Notes under the pieces: model-generated | Told to the model about the DNA's origin: nothing | Seen by the model: the letters and a program-made list of their open reading frames with translations, nothing else | The model's database searches: none | From: Hortaea werneckii | Lineage: Eukaryota; Ascomycota; Dothideomycetes; Mycosphaerellales; Teratosphaeriaceae | Assembly (NCBI GenBank): GCA_037044905.1 | Contig: JBAOKB010000094.1 | Location: 248,001-312,000 of the forward strand | Reading direction: 5' to 3' | DNA: 64,000 bases | Shown here: piece by piece, positions 1-12,096 of the stretch | Numbering within the stretch: position 1 is the first letter of the stretch | How the letters are laid out: every line of letters begins with the position of its first letter | Translations under genes and position numbers: made by a program

Positions 1-417
1 CCGGTCACCTTTAACCAAACATTGCCACGAGAAAGCAGAATGCCAGGAGCTGCTTTTGAATTTTGTTTGCAACATGTGTGCACACATGACACGATGACGG
101 CGGAGGATAGCGGCAGAGACGTGTGCATATTTCAACAACGTACTTCAAAGGGAAGCTCGCACAGGAACGATATAGGTACCACCCTGGATGAACGATACCT
201 GACGGATATTCAACGCTCAGAGGCAAAGCTTGTAATGGTTTGATAACGAATGCCAATTTACCAATGTCTACAATAAACCAATGAAGAACGAGCCACAGCA
301 CTGGGGGTACCAGATCTTCTAGCGCTACGATGCAGGACCTGCACAATCAATTCCAGCCACCATCATGATCTGAAAAACATCAACTGCCAATTGCATTGCC
401 CGAAAGTCTCCAGAACT
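1..417. other. Left edge, no gene supported
   Basis: This is the 3' flank of the dioxygenase gene. Short open frames exist on both strands but none shows a recognisable domain, signal or splice structure. It probably holds the dioxygenase 3' UTR. Confidence 0.5.
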
Positions 418-1686
418 TTAAGACGACGGAGCCGCGGTACCAGAAGGCATAGCGCCGGAGGGCATAGCACTGCCGCTCATACCGCCGGGCGGCGAACCAC
501 CCATGCCCATATCGCTGTTCTCATTCGCAACACCACCGCTCTTATAGTATGTGCCAGCAGAGGTCACTTCTTCGTCGGTCGTTGGGTCAATGCCGATGGA
601 CAGCCATGCCAGAATACCATCGCTCACGTCCTCGCCCAAGAAGAACGTACTCACGAACGGATCCATGTCTGCAGCCTCGGAGGCGAGAATGTCATCATCC
701 GCATTCTTGGTAAGGTCTTGAGTGTTTGTGTTGTACGGCGCAGTCTTCTCAACCATTGAAATGAGGTCCTGATCAAAGAACATCTGTCCGACATGGGATG
801 CCTGAGTGGTGAAGTTTGACCCGAGCAGGGTGCCATTGGTGCGCACGATCGTGTCATTAGTGTTGTGCGTGATCATGTGGATATGGTTGGCACGTCCTGT
901 GTAATGACCGGGGAAGATGGTCTCAAATTGGATGATGCCGTTGCTGTCGGAAGGCTGGATGCCACGCAGGAAGGTTTCGTCGAGGTTGCTCTCGTCGTTC
1001 TCGTTGCCATTTCCGGACGCGGCGACCCCAGAATAAACGCCAGTCGAGTTGCAGTGCCAAATGTCCATAAACTGATGCCAAGTTAGTAGTCCATCCCTTT
1101 GAAACGAAAGCAGCATTGGATATACATATTACAACAGCAGGGACGGGCTCGCAAGTAGAAGTGTCGATGAGTTGAATGTCCAGATAAAGCGGTACACCCT
1201 CTTGATCTTCAACAATATCCTTCCTGATCATCTCACCATCGATACTACGAAACGCTTGTCAGCATCATCCCGATCTTGACAGCAGCATTGTTCAACTCAC
1301 TAGTAAGGACCCTGAGTGACTTCTGGCTGTAGGACACAGCTCGAGTTGTCCTCGAACAAGTTCAACTCGTTCCCTCCCAGCTTGATGTCCTCAGTAGCTT
1401 CGTGGGAGAAGTTGTATGCCGCAAAATCACGACGAGACAGCATCGGCTTGGCAGCAAGATCACGCTTCGCGCGAGCCTTGCCAGCCAGCTCTTGTCGGCG
1501 AGCCAGCGAAGCTTCCTTGAGGCCGCGAGACTCCAACTGCGGAGCACAGGAGCGAACCGACTTTGGAGAGCGTTTGAAGAACTCTGCGCGCTCGGCAGCT
1601 TCGGCCTGAACACTGTGGCCTGGATGGGCGAGTGCACCAGAGGCGGCGAGCACAGCGCCAATGGCGATTTGTGACAGAGGGGCCAT
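418..1686 (-). CDS. Secreted intradiol ring-cleavage dioxygenase
   Basis: Three exons: 1301-1686, 1133-1244 and 418-1071, giving 383 aa. Introns 1245-1300 (GTGAGT...GTAG) and 1072-1132 (GTAATA...CAG, branch CTAAC) keep the frame. The N-terminus is a hydrophobic signal peptide (MAPLSQIAIGAVLAASGALA), then a basic linker. The first intron splits the conserved GPYYIDGE segment, and the second precedes FMDIWHCNSTGVYSG. Non-heme Fe(III) ligands of the family are visible: Tyr in TGVYSG, then Tyr and two His in GHYTGRANHIH. The tail is rich in Gly, Met, Ser and Pro. Family knowledge: these enzymes open catechol-type rings between the two hydroxyls; secreted fungal forms are linked to breakdown of aromatic compounds. 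The substrate cannot be told from sequence. No frameshift is needed in this gene. Confidence 0.92.
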
Positions 1687-3067
1687 GGTGAAGTAATTTA
1701 AGCTGGAGTGAACAGCGAGTGGACTGGTGGACTAGGGTTGTTGGAGGTTGTAACTGTGTGAGGCTATTCGATGTAAGACCATGGAGGGAAAGACCTGGCT
1801 ACTCTTATACTTCTTGCGGTACTCTAACCTTCGCTTGCTCAAACCAGTCCTTTGTGAGCCCTCCGAGAGCATCCACGACTTGCGCAGCGCCAAGTGCTCC
1901 AGCCAACGACATCTCTGGTGTAGGGGCCGATTGCGTGCCTGGTCTTCGAGGGCAGAACTGCCGAGTCTACCTGTGCCTGCGCCGCTAGAAGAGCAAGGCG
2001 TGACGAAGATGGAGGCGCATACCTCCTAGCATGAAGTCTCAACCACCAGTCGCAGCGGCGTAATTACTACTAGCAGCTCAGCAATACTACTGAACCGCTG
2101 ATTTGCTGGCTGCGCGACAACCCTAAGGGCAGGCATTGATAGCCCTGACGCTATCGAGGGTTATCATGCGTGGTGGTTACAGTGGCTGCTTGCGTGTTGA
2201 GGCTGGACTTTAGCAATAATGCGCAACAGTATCAACGATACTACTGTGAGACATGCGTCAAGCTTCTCTCGGCGCCGCGTCACTGGGCAGTTCTCTAGGC
2301 CTATGCCGCGCTTGGCAGTTAGGGTTACAGTATGACTTACCTGTCCCGAGGAAATGCCACAAACTTCACATTGGCCCATTCGAATGACCCTTGCAAGTAG
2401 TTGGCGATGAAAAGAAGCTTGAAAAAGGCTTCGAGTTGTGATCTAAATGAGCAGAGACTCGCTCAATGTCGGCAGAGAGCCTGTTGTAAGGAAGGCGGCA
2501 TTTCCTCACTATCGGTCGCTTCTACATGGTAAAGTATCCCAAAGCTCATGAAACATGTAATATTGCAATCGTGCGATCTGTCTGGCACAGCATGCATCGT
2601 TGAATCCCATTGCCCGGAAGTTTCCACAGACCTTGCATCGAGACGAGAAAATGACCGTAGTTGAAGGTCTGTTGGAATGCCACGCCAGTCAATGCAAAAT
2701 GTCCGGAACACAATCTACTTACTGTCATCAAAGCTTCGTACGTGCAGTGAGAATGGGAAGAGGGAACCACGATACTTTCAAGTGTATCAGCTGCGCGTGG
2801 TATCATCTATGTGACCAACAGTACCTGCCGCCCATGAGATTGTTGATATCCTCACCAAGAGGCCTCAATATGCCAGTATCGCCTGCAATTTCCAAAGACA
2901 CTGTGGTGTTAGGGACGTGCGCCCTTAAGGCAGCTTTGCTTGGATAAAAGCGTGATCGTGAACAGCCAAGTCGTTTTCAATAGGGTTGCAGCCCATCGCC
3001 AAAGATCTTCAACAGCTGTAGCCTAGACAAAAAGTTGGGCTTCGCCGTATAATCCTTGAAAGCAAGC
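1687..3067. other. Intergenic region, 1.4 kb
   Basis: This lies upstream of the dioxygenase start and downstream of the Ran-binding gene. A 115-codon plus-strand frame near 2600-2947 has no domain or splice support. It presumably contains the dioxygenase promoter; I see no clear RNA gene or repeat. Confidence 0.5.
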
Positions 3068-4766
3068 TCACATTTCCTCCTTGATCTCGTTGATCTTTTC
3101 GTAGAGTTCCATAGCGAATTGTTGTTTCATCTGCACATGGACAGTCAGCAGGTTTACAATGCGTATCCCCCCGTGCAAATTAAGGGATGCGCTTACGCGC
3201 CAGTAAGATTGAATTTTGACTCACCTTCAACTGTAACATGCCTGGCACGCTTTTGCCGTCGATAGTTCCTAGGAAGCACAGCAACCCTGCTTGGGGTGGT
3301 CCTCCTGTTGCGGCCCCGAACGATATCTCCTTCTTTACCGGGGTATTTAAAACCACTCTGTGACTTCCATCTGCCCTCATCAAGAAACGCGCGAGCGTTC
3401 CCTTATCTTCAGGCTTGTGCACATTCAGTCGTAAAACGCCCAAGCCGCGTTCCCGCCAACCTTTGGAGCCATCTTCGTGTGTGACGAACTCGTATAATTT
3501 AGCGCGAGATGAGTAGACGGTCTGTTCCTCCTCTTCGCCAGTCTCGACTTGCTGCGCAAAAAACCGCTCGTCTTGAGGGTCGTCTTCTTGAGCAATGGCT
3601 GCAGCTGGACTCTTAACCCCACTGCCGCTTGCATCCTCTTCAGCCTCGTTCCCTTCATCGGCTGCCGCTTCTCCTTCTGGGTCTGGCGGTGCACCGAAGG
3701 GTTTGGCTGGTTTGGGAGTAGATGAAGGGGGCGTGGGCTTGCCAGAAGCAAAAGAGGTAAGACCACCAACGTTGCCACCCGGGGCTGTAGGGAGTGAAGA
3801 GAAGGCTGAGGCACCAAGACTTCCGCCGAAAGTACTGCTGCCAAATCCACTGCCGCCTGACGGAGCTGGTGATGCTGTTGAGAAGGCGGACTTTTGGCCT
3901 AATGCGCCTCCAAATGTGCTTGCCGACTGGTTAGGCTGTGCAGAGTTTTCGCTCTCCTTGTTCTGATCACCGGAGGCGAAAGAGGATAGAGGCGACTTGC
4001 TACCTGTAGCGAATCCGCCACCAGCTCCGAACCCACCTGTCGTCTTGCCAATGGCGCCAAAACCAGACGTGTTCGCACCGGCCAATGAGCCGAATCCAGA
4101 TGAAGCGAAGGCAGAGGCCGAAGTCTGTGGTTGCTGCTCCGTTTTCGAGGATGCCGAGGATCCCAGGCTAGCGAATGGAGATGATGCCGAAGTGTTTGCA
4201 AACCCTGAGGATGCGGGGACCTTGTTATCGCTCGAATTGGCGGAATTACCGTTCTGAGAGGGCTGTGTGCTGCCAGTCTCTGTGTCATCGGTGGCGGTCG
4301 AGTGTATACGGCTTCGTTTTGTCTTCGGACTTGTCACTGCATCGGGTGCTGCGGGTTGGGCCTTTTCAGTTTCCCGCTCTGGTGTTCCTGATTGCTTCGC
4401 TGATTGGTCACCGCTTGTTGCATTCTGCTTCGCATCAGGAACATCCCGTTCGCGTTCGCCTGACATTCTCTTTCCGTTGTGTTCCTTCTCCTCTTCTTCG
4501 TCTTCTTTGCTGTCCCGTGACCGCTTTCTCGTGTGCTGCTGCTTGCTCGCCGTCGTTTCGCCTTCCCCACCGGCTTGCTCGAATGATCGCTTCCGGTGCA
4601 GCCTACCCCGATCTTCACTGTCCGCATCGTTCGCAGCCAAAGCCGCGGCTTTGGCGTCTTCTTGCATGCCCGCTATGGATGCTTTCTTGAGTTGTTCGCG
4701 GACCGGTTTTTCGCCAGCGTCAGTGTCGGAGAGCGGTGCTGGCTCTGTCGTAGGCGCCATTTCCAC
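3068..4766 (-). CDS. Ran-binding protein, RanBP3/Yrb2/Hba1-like
   Basis: Two exons: 3225-4766 and 3068-3130, 534 aa. The intron is GTGAGT...GTGCAG with a CTGAC branch site. Residues 1-190 are charged, low-complexity and basic (KKR/RKRS clusters that could act as nuclear localisation signals). Residues about 190-360 carry FG, GFG and SFG dipeptides like FG nucleoporins. The C-terminus is a RanBD1 domain (KLYEFV...GWRERGLGVLRLN...RFLMRADGSHRVVLN) ending MELYEKINEIKEEM, which comes entirely from the small last exon. Family knowledge: RanBP3/Yrb2 binds Ran-GTP and Crm1 and assists nuclear export; Nup2-type nucleoporins share the same domains but are usually longer. I favour the Yrb2 assignment from size and from the single C-terminal RanBD. 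Confidence 0.85.
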
Positions 4767-5527
4767 GTCGGGTTCGTGTCAGCGGTTTGCGTCGGCAATT
4801 GGAACCTTCTCCGGGCTGATTTGGAGTCTTTGTTTGTGGTGAATGCAGGATGACTCGGCCCGAACACCCAGCGCACGGTACTGTCGTCTATGTCGACGCC
4901 GTATCCTCGGCGGAACCTTGACTCGGGTAGCAGATCAACCAAAAAGACAGTGACTGACCATCGAGTCGAACGGGGTTATTGACCGAGAAACCCACTGGCG
5001 ACTGAGTGGGGTTGTTATCAAGACCGTGAATGTCGAGTCAATGTCATCCGACCGCTCTATCCATTCATGCACCACAGTATCTTGGTATGTCCTGAGGTGT
5101 GATCCCCCGTCCGTAGACATGCCCGCCCGCACCTGAGGCTCCAGCTCCCGTGGCGCCGGCTCGATTCGCTTCAACCCAACCGGCTGTTAGCGGGCACTCC
5201 CGAATCGGCTGAAGTGGGGCAGCGATTGTATGCAGTTCTGTCTTGTTGGACTTGTGGCGGCCCTTGTTCTATTCACTAGATGATAGCTATAGTAGCCATC
5301 AAGTAACGAACGAGACTCACCAGAGAATGTAAAGTATACCCTGGTACGTCTTGACGCGCTTTCCGTCTCTACGCTGCAGAGTCTAGTGAGGCACCTTGAA
5401 TTTGGAGGAGTTTACTGTCTATGAAGTGAGCAATTGCTAACTTAGGTCCTGTTTGATCTTTTTGCACGCAGAGACCATACGATTCTGTTTTCAGCAACAC
5501 TCAGAATTCTCCGGTATTGATGCTATG
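4767..5527. other. Intergenic region
   Basis: This lies between the Ran-binding gene start and the SEC20 stop, both minus. Two short minus-strand frames (4673-4942 and 4935-5174) have no recognisable content. I see no tRNA. Confidence 0.4.
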
Positions 5528-6611
5528 CTAGAATACAAGATCCCACACCACCAGAAAGCTACAGAACGCGCAAGTGCCCCAAAACACAGCTTGAGCCGTG
5601 CTTCTCCTTTCGCTAGCTCGTTTCAACTCTTTGTTGCCTTTGCCCACGTTCTCAGTCGTCAGGTATGAATCCTGAACCAACTGGTCGATGTGCTCCTGCT
5701 GCAATTGTATGTTCGCCGTGAGAGTGCTTTGCAACTCTGAAATCTCAAGAATGCTCTTCTCGGCGGCGTTCAACTGGTCAAGCTGCGTATTGTAGTGCTT
5801 GAGCATCTCGTTGTTCTCCTCAGCGAATAGCTGCTGCTGCTCTTGGTCGAGCTCCTCGTGATACTCGGCAGCATTCGACGAGTCCGTGACGCCATTGGTA
5901 AGCTCTGAACGATTGCCAGAATCTTGTGCGTATGGAATACCGCCTGCACTCTGCCGTGACTTGGAGAGCACCGATTTCGATTTTTCCATCTCTCGACTGA
6001 GTCGTACTTCCATCATATTGCTCTGGACTCTGCCAGCTTCCTCGAGCTTCGATTGAAGATACATCAGCACACTCTCGCGATGCGCCGCTATCGTCTTGCG
6101 CTCTGCTTCTTTTGCCGCTTCCTCCGGAGATTTTGCAGTCACTGCGCCTCCTGCGGCCCATCGTCCAAGCGCCCCTAAGCCTCCTTGATTCCGCTTCTTC
6201 AGAGCGATGGACTCCGCGGCTTGATTCCTCACATCCTCGACTTGCTTGAGTTCGGTGATCTTGCCATTTAGTTGGCGAAGTAATTGCTTCGATTGCGCAT
6301 CTATTGCATCTCGCTCCTTATCCGTTAGAGGTCGCGCGTGATTGCTATCGTGTCGCCGGCGGGAGGGGGCAGCGGTAGAGAGGTAAGATGGGCGAATGGA
6401 ACGGAGCTCGCGCGTGAGGTCTGAGATGCGGTTGTTCTACGAGGATCAGTGGACGGAAGTATGCCGCTGACGAGGAAGCGTGCATTCTTACAATGGTGTA
6501 TGCCTCTTGCAAGAAGCTATCAATCTTGTCGATATTAAGCTCTTTCTTCAGAGCTGGTTGGCTACCCTTCTCCTTGAGACAAACATTGAAGTCCGGGGTG
6601 ATGTCCGTCAT
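5528..6611 (-). CDS. SEC20: SNARE protein Sec20
   Basis: Two exons: 6492-6611 (40 codons) and 5528-6436, 342 aa; the intron 6437-6491 has GTAAGA and CGTAG ends. The N-terminal half is helical and charged. The C-terminal part carries the Sec20 domain (about residues 250-340): ELQSTLTANIQLQQEHIDQL, then DSYLTTENVGKGNKELKRA, followed by a single hydrophobic anchor ending WDLVF. Family knowledge: Sec20 (BNIP1 in animals) is a Qb-type SNARE in the ER t-SNARE complex with Ufe1 and Use1, and receives COPI vesicles in Golgi-to-ER transport. No C-terminal HDEL-like tail, as found in budding yeast Sec20, is present here. The frame is intact. Confidence 0.93.
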
Positions 6612-7056
6612 CTTGCGCGTACTTCTTGATGTAGAGAGTCTGACGTGCCTCCGTGCCTTCCTGTTCGGCTAGCTATCTTGGACCTACCAGTGCCAACTCA
6701 GAAGTGAATGCAAGCTGTCCGGCAAGCCTGTTGTTGTTGTTGTTGTCCAATGAGCTTGCTGGCAATAAGCCGGGCGTATGTGAGGTGGAGAATGGATATT
6801 CCCGCTGCGATAACGGATAGGGCGGGCAAGACAACGACCGCTACGGCAGACCGGCACAAGGCTACAGCACCTTGCACCAACAACATCACGTCGCATCGCG
6901 CGAGACGTCCTTCGATATCGCTGTGATATGTCCGTAATCTCCAGCACGGTGCTGATTCTTACAATGATAACTCCATCGCATTGCACACCCGGAGCCAAAA
7001 ACAGCGATGTTGGATGAAGGCAAGGAACGTTGAAGCTTCTTTTCTCTGTCTGGATT
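6612..7056. other. Divergent intergenic region with a TTG/GTT microsatellite
   Basis: This separates SEC20 (minus) and an MFS gene (plus), so it should hold both promoters. About six TTG/TGT trinucleotides run at roughly 6729-6746. No gene is supported. Confidence 0.5.
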
Positions 7057-8842
7057 ATGTCTGTTCAGGTCGGGAATGAAGCTGGGTCGCAGTCGCGCTC
7101 GTTTGAATTGAACTCTATGGAACGCAGAGACAATGGAGAGTTACGCTCATCGAATCACAAAGATGGATCTTGCAAACACAAAGGGTCGAAACGATCTTCT
7201 ATCTATTCTGGAGCGAATCCCGAAGAAGACCAGGACAACACTGGAGAGCCGGATATTGAGAGGACATTGCAACCAACAACGACCAATTCGCCGCCTTTCT
7301 CCGTATTCACCATCCAACAAAAGCGCTTCATCGTCTTTATGGTTGCCATGGCAGGATTCTTCTCACCTCTGTCAGCCAACATATACTTCCCTGCGCTGAA
7401 CACGCTGTCGAGGGATTTCAACGTCAGCTCCGGTGTCATCAACCTGACTCTGACCTCTTATATGATCTTCCAAGGTCTGGCGCCTACAGTCTTTGGCGAC
7501 CTTGCCGATATGGCTGGTCGCCGGCCTGCTTACTTGATCGGATTTGCCGTCTACATTGGAGCCTGCATCGGCATCGCGTGCTGTAACTCCTACGCTGGTC
7601 TGCTGGTTCTCCGGTGTCTTCAAGCCTCAGGATCTTCCGGGACAATTGCTCTTGCTAGTGGCGTGGTCGCCGATATTGCCACTTCTGCTGAACGCGGCAT
7701 GTGGATGGGTTGGGCGACTTCCGGACCGATGGTCGCCCCTGCCCTCGCGCCAGTGCTCGGAGGAATTTTCTCAGAGTTTTTAGGCTGGCGTTGGATCTTT
7801 TGGTTTCTGGTAATTCTCGCCTGCGTCTTCGTCATCCCTTTCGCGCTTATCTTTCCAGAAACGGGCAGAAACGTCGTGGGTAATGGAAGTGTACAGCCGC
7901 AGGGCTGGAACATGAGCCTAATCAATTACCTGCAACATCGAAAAGCACAAAAAGACACGAATGCGCTCTCGCGTACCGTGTCCCGGGAGTCTCAGCGCAC
8001 AGCTCAACAGGCCTTGGCCAAGCAACGGCGACTCAGGATACCCAATCCGCTGAACGCTCTCCACTTGTTGCTGGAAAAGATGTCTCGCTATTGCTTTTCT
8101 ACAATAGTATTGTTTACTGTGCATTCTACGACGTTATGGCCTCTGCGCCGGATCTGCTTGAGCGTATCTACGGATATGACGCTCTCCAAATCGGGCTGTG
8201 CTTTCTTCCCTTTGGGGTTGGATGTTTGTTGGCACCTAGTCTTGCTGGGAAGTTGATGGACTGGAATTTCCGGCGCACCGCCAAGATTATTGGATACGAG
8301 ATCGTGAAAGGCAAAGCGAATGATCTGCGCAATTTTCCTCTCGAAAAGGTGCGGATCGGTGTAGCGCTACCTATGGTATTTGTAGGCGATGCTGCGTTGC
8401 TATGCTACGGCTGGGTTATGCATGTCGAAACTAATCTTGCAGCTCCGCTGGTCTTGATGTTCATCATCGGTCTTGCTCTGACGGGCGCGTTCAATGCCAT
8501 GAACGTAATGCTTGTTGATCTGTACCCGCTATCGCCAGCTACCGCAACCTCGGCAAACAATCTGGTAAGATGTCTAATGGGCGCCGGAGCCACAGTCGCA
8601 GTCATCTACATGATCGATGCCATGGGAAGGGGTGGTGCTTTACATTCGTTGCTGGAATAGTAGCGGCGTTGAGTCCTATTTTGTGGGTATTGGAGGTATG
8701 GGGTCCAGAGTGGAGAGAGCAGCGAAGAGTCAGAGCTGAACAGGCAAAGGCGAAAGAGGACAATGATGAGCAAGATGTCCATCGACATACTCCTGCGCGT
8801 CTTGACGCGACCATGGCTCAGGACGAGCATAAAAAGAGCTAG
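7057..8842 (+). CDS. MFS transporter, DHA1-type, with two frame breaks
   Basis: The product is a 12-helix major facilitator of the drug:H+ antiporter-1 type, expected in the plasma membrane. The ATG at 7057 is chosen because the frame upstream begins only with TTG. The first half has the TM1 region FFSPLSANIYFPALNTLS, the motif A loop GDLADMAGRRPAY and the motif C-like segment GPMVAPALAPVLGG. The second half continues EKDVSLLLFYNS (8076 on), GYDALQIGLCFLPFG and VDLYPLSPATATSANNLVRC, and ends in MGRGWCFTF plus a charged tail. Joining these needs one base restored in AAAA at 8075-8078 and one in GGGG at 8629-8632; the total then becomes 595 aa exactly. As written the frame stops early (8256), deleting TM7-12. 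It is either a pseudogene or affected by sequence error; the substrate is unknown. Confidence 0.85.
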
Positions 8843-9194
8843 CGAGGTGAAATGAAATCGTCAAGTACCAAAGTACCTGAGTAATTACTTGGCAGGCGTT
8901 TATGACTTTAGACGGTATCAGGGCATTCAGCGACTTTTGTCTTCATGGTTGTACTGCAAAACCATCTCTCAGCTGTGTAGAGAAACCAAGAAATCATCTG
9001 TTCCAGGTGTACCTATCTGAACCACTCGTGCTGTATATCGTAGCTCACCCCCGACGGCTCCGACGGGCCAAGCTTCTCGGTCCCGAGCGAGCATTGGAGC
9101 CGGGGCGGACTTGTGAGCGAGCGTTTTCCAGGAGGACAAGCGCATCACCAGACGCATCTCAGACAGAGGACCACTACGGCCACCTAGACACACC
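8843..9194. other. Intergenic region
   Basis: This lies between the MFS stop and the MRPL4 start on the same strand. It presumably holds the MRPL4 promoter; no gene or repeat was noticed. Confidence 0.4.
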
Positions 9195-10089
9195 ATGGCG
9201 GCCAATATACATTGCACGAGCGCCTCTCTTCTCCGCAGCGCGTTGGTGCAAACGTCTTCACGAGCGACTGCTGTCCCACCTGTCTTCCTCCTGCCAGCTT
9301 TCGCGACCACTCAAACCGCACCCTTCTCATCCTCTCAGCCATCTCGCGCCCGCAAGGATGGCAACCCCGGCCGCGGAAACTCGGCCATGCGTCACTCCGG
9401 ACTGAGCAAGAAGCAAAGGCTCACTGTCAAGCTCGAGAACCTCCCTCAACCCGTCCGCGATCCTGCCAAAAGATCCAGTGTCAAGGTCGATGGGGACCAT
9501 CCTCTGTACGCCTTTTTGCCCGACACGAACCCTCGCGCTGCTCTGAGGACACCTAGCCAGCTGATGGAGCACGGGAGAGCTTGGACTCTAGCTGAGCTGA
9601 GGAACAAGGACTGGGATGATCTGCATAGGCTGTACTGGATGTGTGTCAAGGAAAGGAATCAAATTGCCACGGAGCAGGAGGAGCGGAAGCGAATTGAGCG
9701 GATGGGATACTCGGCTGGTGGAGGGGCAATCTATGGTGACCATGAGTCCGGCCTAAGAGACACGGAGGTAAGTCACATCAAGCGTAGGCTCGGCGTAACA
9801 GCGCCTGACTTAGATGGAAGCAAAGACTAACGTTCGCGACCAGGTCCGAAAGACCATGTATGCCATTCGAGGCGCGTTGCGCGAGCGCTGGTACACTTGG
9901 GAGAATGCGCGAGTCGAGGGGATGGAAGACGAGGAGGTTGATCTGTATGCAGATCTTGAGAAGGGTGAGCGTGCTTACCTACCGAGACAAGCAAGCGAGG
10001 ATGTGCAGTTGGGCAGTGAGGATGACCAGAGAACGGATCCAAGCACGCTGCCACAACCCGAAGCTACGAGGCCGGATGCGCGGGCATAG
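9195..10089 (+). CDS. MRPL4: Mitochondrial large-subunit ribosomal protein uL29m
   Basis: Two exons: 9195-9767 and 9844-10089, 272 aa; the intron has GTAAGT and a CCAG acceptor. The N-terminus is rich in Ser, Ala and Arg without acidic residues, fitting a mitochondrial presequence. The core is the MRP-L47/uL29m domain: GRAWTLAELRNKDWDDLHRL, YWMCVKERNQIATEQEERKR, then VRKTMYAIRGALRERWYTWE after the intron. The tail is acidic and probably disordered. Family knowledge: this protein sits at the exit region of the mitochondrial 54S subunit and corresponds to yeast Mrpl4. The frame is intact. Confidence 0.93.
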
Positions 10090-10561
10090 AGCCAAATTGA
10101 GATCAATTCACGGAGTACTATCCAGTCTGTAAGAGCACACCACGATGCTCGGATGGGGTTTTGCGATTTTGTAGCATATTGTACTGATATTCCATATCGA
10201 ATGTTAACGCCTTAACACATGTTGGCCACCAAATGCAAGACTGACTAGGGTTGCATATTAGCATTGATTCAAAGATACCTTAGCCAGCTTTTCCAGCACA
10301 TGGGCTATTCAAGGGTGCCTTGGGGTGCAAGGATGAAATAATGCGATATTTCTGTGAGACGGCCGAAGATTCACCGAGTAGTAGACCCTCGACCCGCATG
10401 AGCTCACGGGGCTCACCCCACGTCCTTGCCTTTAGCTTCCTCGCAACATTGACCGCCTCACCTCATCCCGCAGGAGGTAAACAATCTCTACCTTCTCCTG
10501 AGATACTACACCAGCTTTCAACACACAGCACGCACATCTCGGTCCCACCAACTCTGCCGTC
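10090..10561. other. Intergenic region upstream of GDI1
   Basis: The GDI1 promoter and 5' UTR are expected here. Pyrimidine-rich stretches precede the ATG. No other gene is supported. Confidence 0.4.
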
Positions 10562-12096
10562 ATGGAAGATATCGCCCCCTCCTATGACCTCGTGGTTCTC
10601 GGGACCGGCTTGACCGAATGTATCCTCTCCGGTGTCATGTCCGTCAAGGGCAAGAAAGTCCTGCACATGGACCGTAATGACCACTACGGCGGCGAGTCCT
10701 CCTCAGTCAATCTCGAAACCCTCTTCAAGAAGTACGGAAACTACCAACAAGGCACTGAGCCCTGGAAGAAATACGGTAGACCGAATGACTGGAATATCGA
10801 CTTGGTCCCGAAGCTCCTCATGAGCAACGGCGAGCTGACAAACATCTTGGTATCCACGGATGTGACACGCTATATCGAGTTCAGGCAGGTGGCCGGAAGC
10901 TATGTGCAGCAAGGACAGGGTAGCAAGGCGACCGTGGCAAAGGTGCCGAGTGATGCCGGGGAGGCGCTGAAGAGTCCTTTGATGGGTCTGTTCGAGAAGA
11001 GAAGGGCAAGGAGCTTCTTGAACTGGGTAGCAGCATTCGATGAAGCGAATCCGAGCACACACAACGGTATGTCACATCCCCAGAAGCACAACAGGAGGCC
11101 GGCATAGGGAGCGTGAGCCGCAGATGCGCAAACGTGAACTACGCTGTTTGGGATACGACTCTGGTTTGCTGACTAGCGTGACATCACTTAGGCATGAACC
11201 TCACACAAACCACCATGCGCCAGGTGTACGACAAGTTCGGTCTGGAGGCTTCGACCCGCGACTTCGTGGGCCACAGTATGGCTCTATATACCACTGACGA
11301 ATACGTTGACAAGAAGGGCATGGCAAAAGACTGCGTCGAGCGCATTCGTCTCTACGTCAACTCGATGGCTCGTTACGGCAAATCACCATACATCTACCCG
11401 TTGTATGGATTGGGTGAGCTGCCGCAAGGATTCGCCAGGCTGAGCGCTATCTACGGAGGCACCTACATGCTCAACACAAACGTCGAAGAGATCAAGTACG
11501 ATTCCAATGGCAAGGTTGAGGGCATCCGTGCAACCATGAAAGAGCGTGGCGAGGAAGGTGATGGGTTCAAGTTCGAGACGAAGTGCTCAAAGGTCCTTGC
11601 CGATCCCTCCTACTTCCCTGACAAGGTTCAGGTGGTTGGACACATGCTCAAAGCCATTTGCATTCTCAACCACCCGATCGACAAGACCGACAATGCGGAC
11701 AGCTTGCAGCTCATCATTCCTCAGTCCCAAGTTGGCAGGAAACACGACATCTACATCGCCATGGTCTCCTCTGCGCATAACGTCTGCCCCAAGGGGTACT
11801 ACATTGCCATTGTGTCGACCATCGCCGAGACAGAAGCCAACCACCACCTCGAGCTGCAGCCGGGTCTGGAGAGGCTGGGTAAGATTGAGGAGCAATTCAT
11901 GGGCCCGCCAATTCCACTTTACGCCCCTAAGGAGTCCGGCGAGAAGGACAACGTCTACATCAGCAAGTCGTACGACGCAAGCTCGCACTTTGAGACCATG
12001 ACCGATGACGTTCGGGACATTTACAGGAGAGCCGAGGGCCAAGAGTTGGTCGTCGAGGGCTTGAAGGAGGGGACCAACCTCGTCGCTGAGGAGTAG
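10562..12096 (+). CDS. GDI1: Rab GDP-dissociation inhibitor
   Basis: Two exons: 10562-11066 and 11192-12096, 469 aa; the intron is 125 nt with GTATGT and CTTAG ends. The N-terminus is diagnostic: YDLVVLGTGLTECILSGVMS with KKVLHMDRNDHYGGESSS. Later family segments include KYGRPNDWNIDLVPKLLM, SMARYGKSPYIYPLYGLGELPQGFARLSAIYGG and NHPIDKTDNADSLQLIIPQS. Family knowledge: GDI extracts prenylated, GDP-bound Rab GTPases from membranes and recycles them through the cytosol; it is essential in yeast. Length matches the family (about 450 aa). It belongs with SEC20 and USO1 as trafficking genes in this window, but they are not adjacent and I infer no operon-like relation. Confidence 0.97.

Noticed and set aside
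4175..4842. Plus-strand frames of 171 and 191 codons
   Set aside because: Antisense to the FG-rich and charged part of the Ran-binding gene, which has a domain and a supported splice site.
5040..5180. 79-codon minus frame between the Ran-binding gene and SEC20
   Set aside because: No ATG context, domain or splice link to either neighbour.
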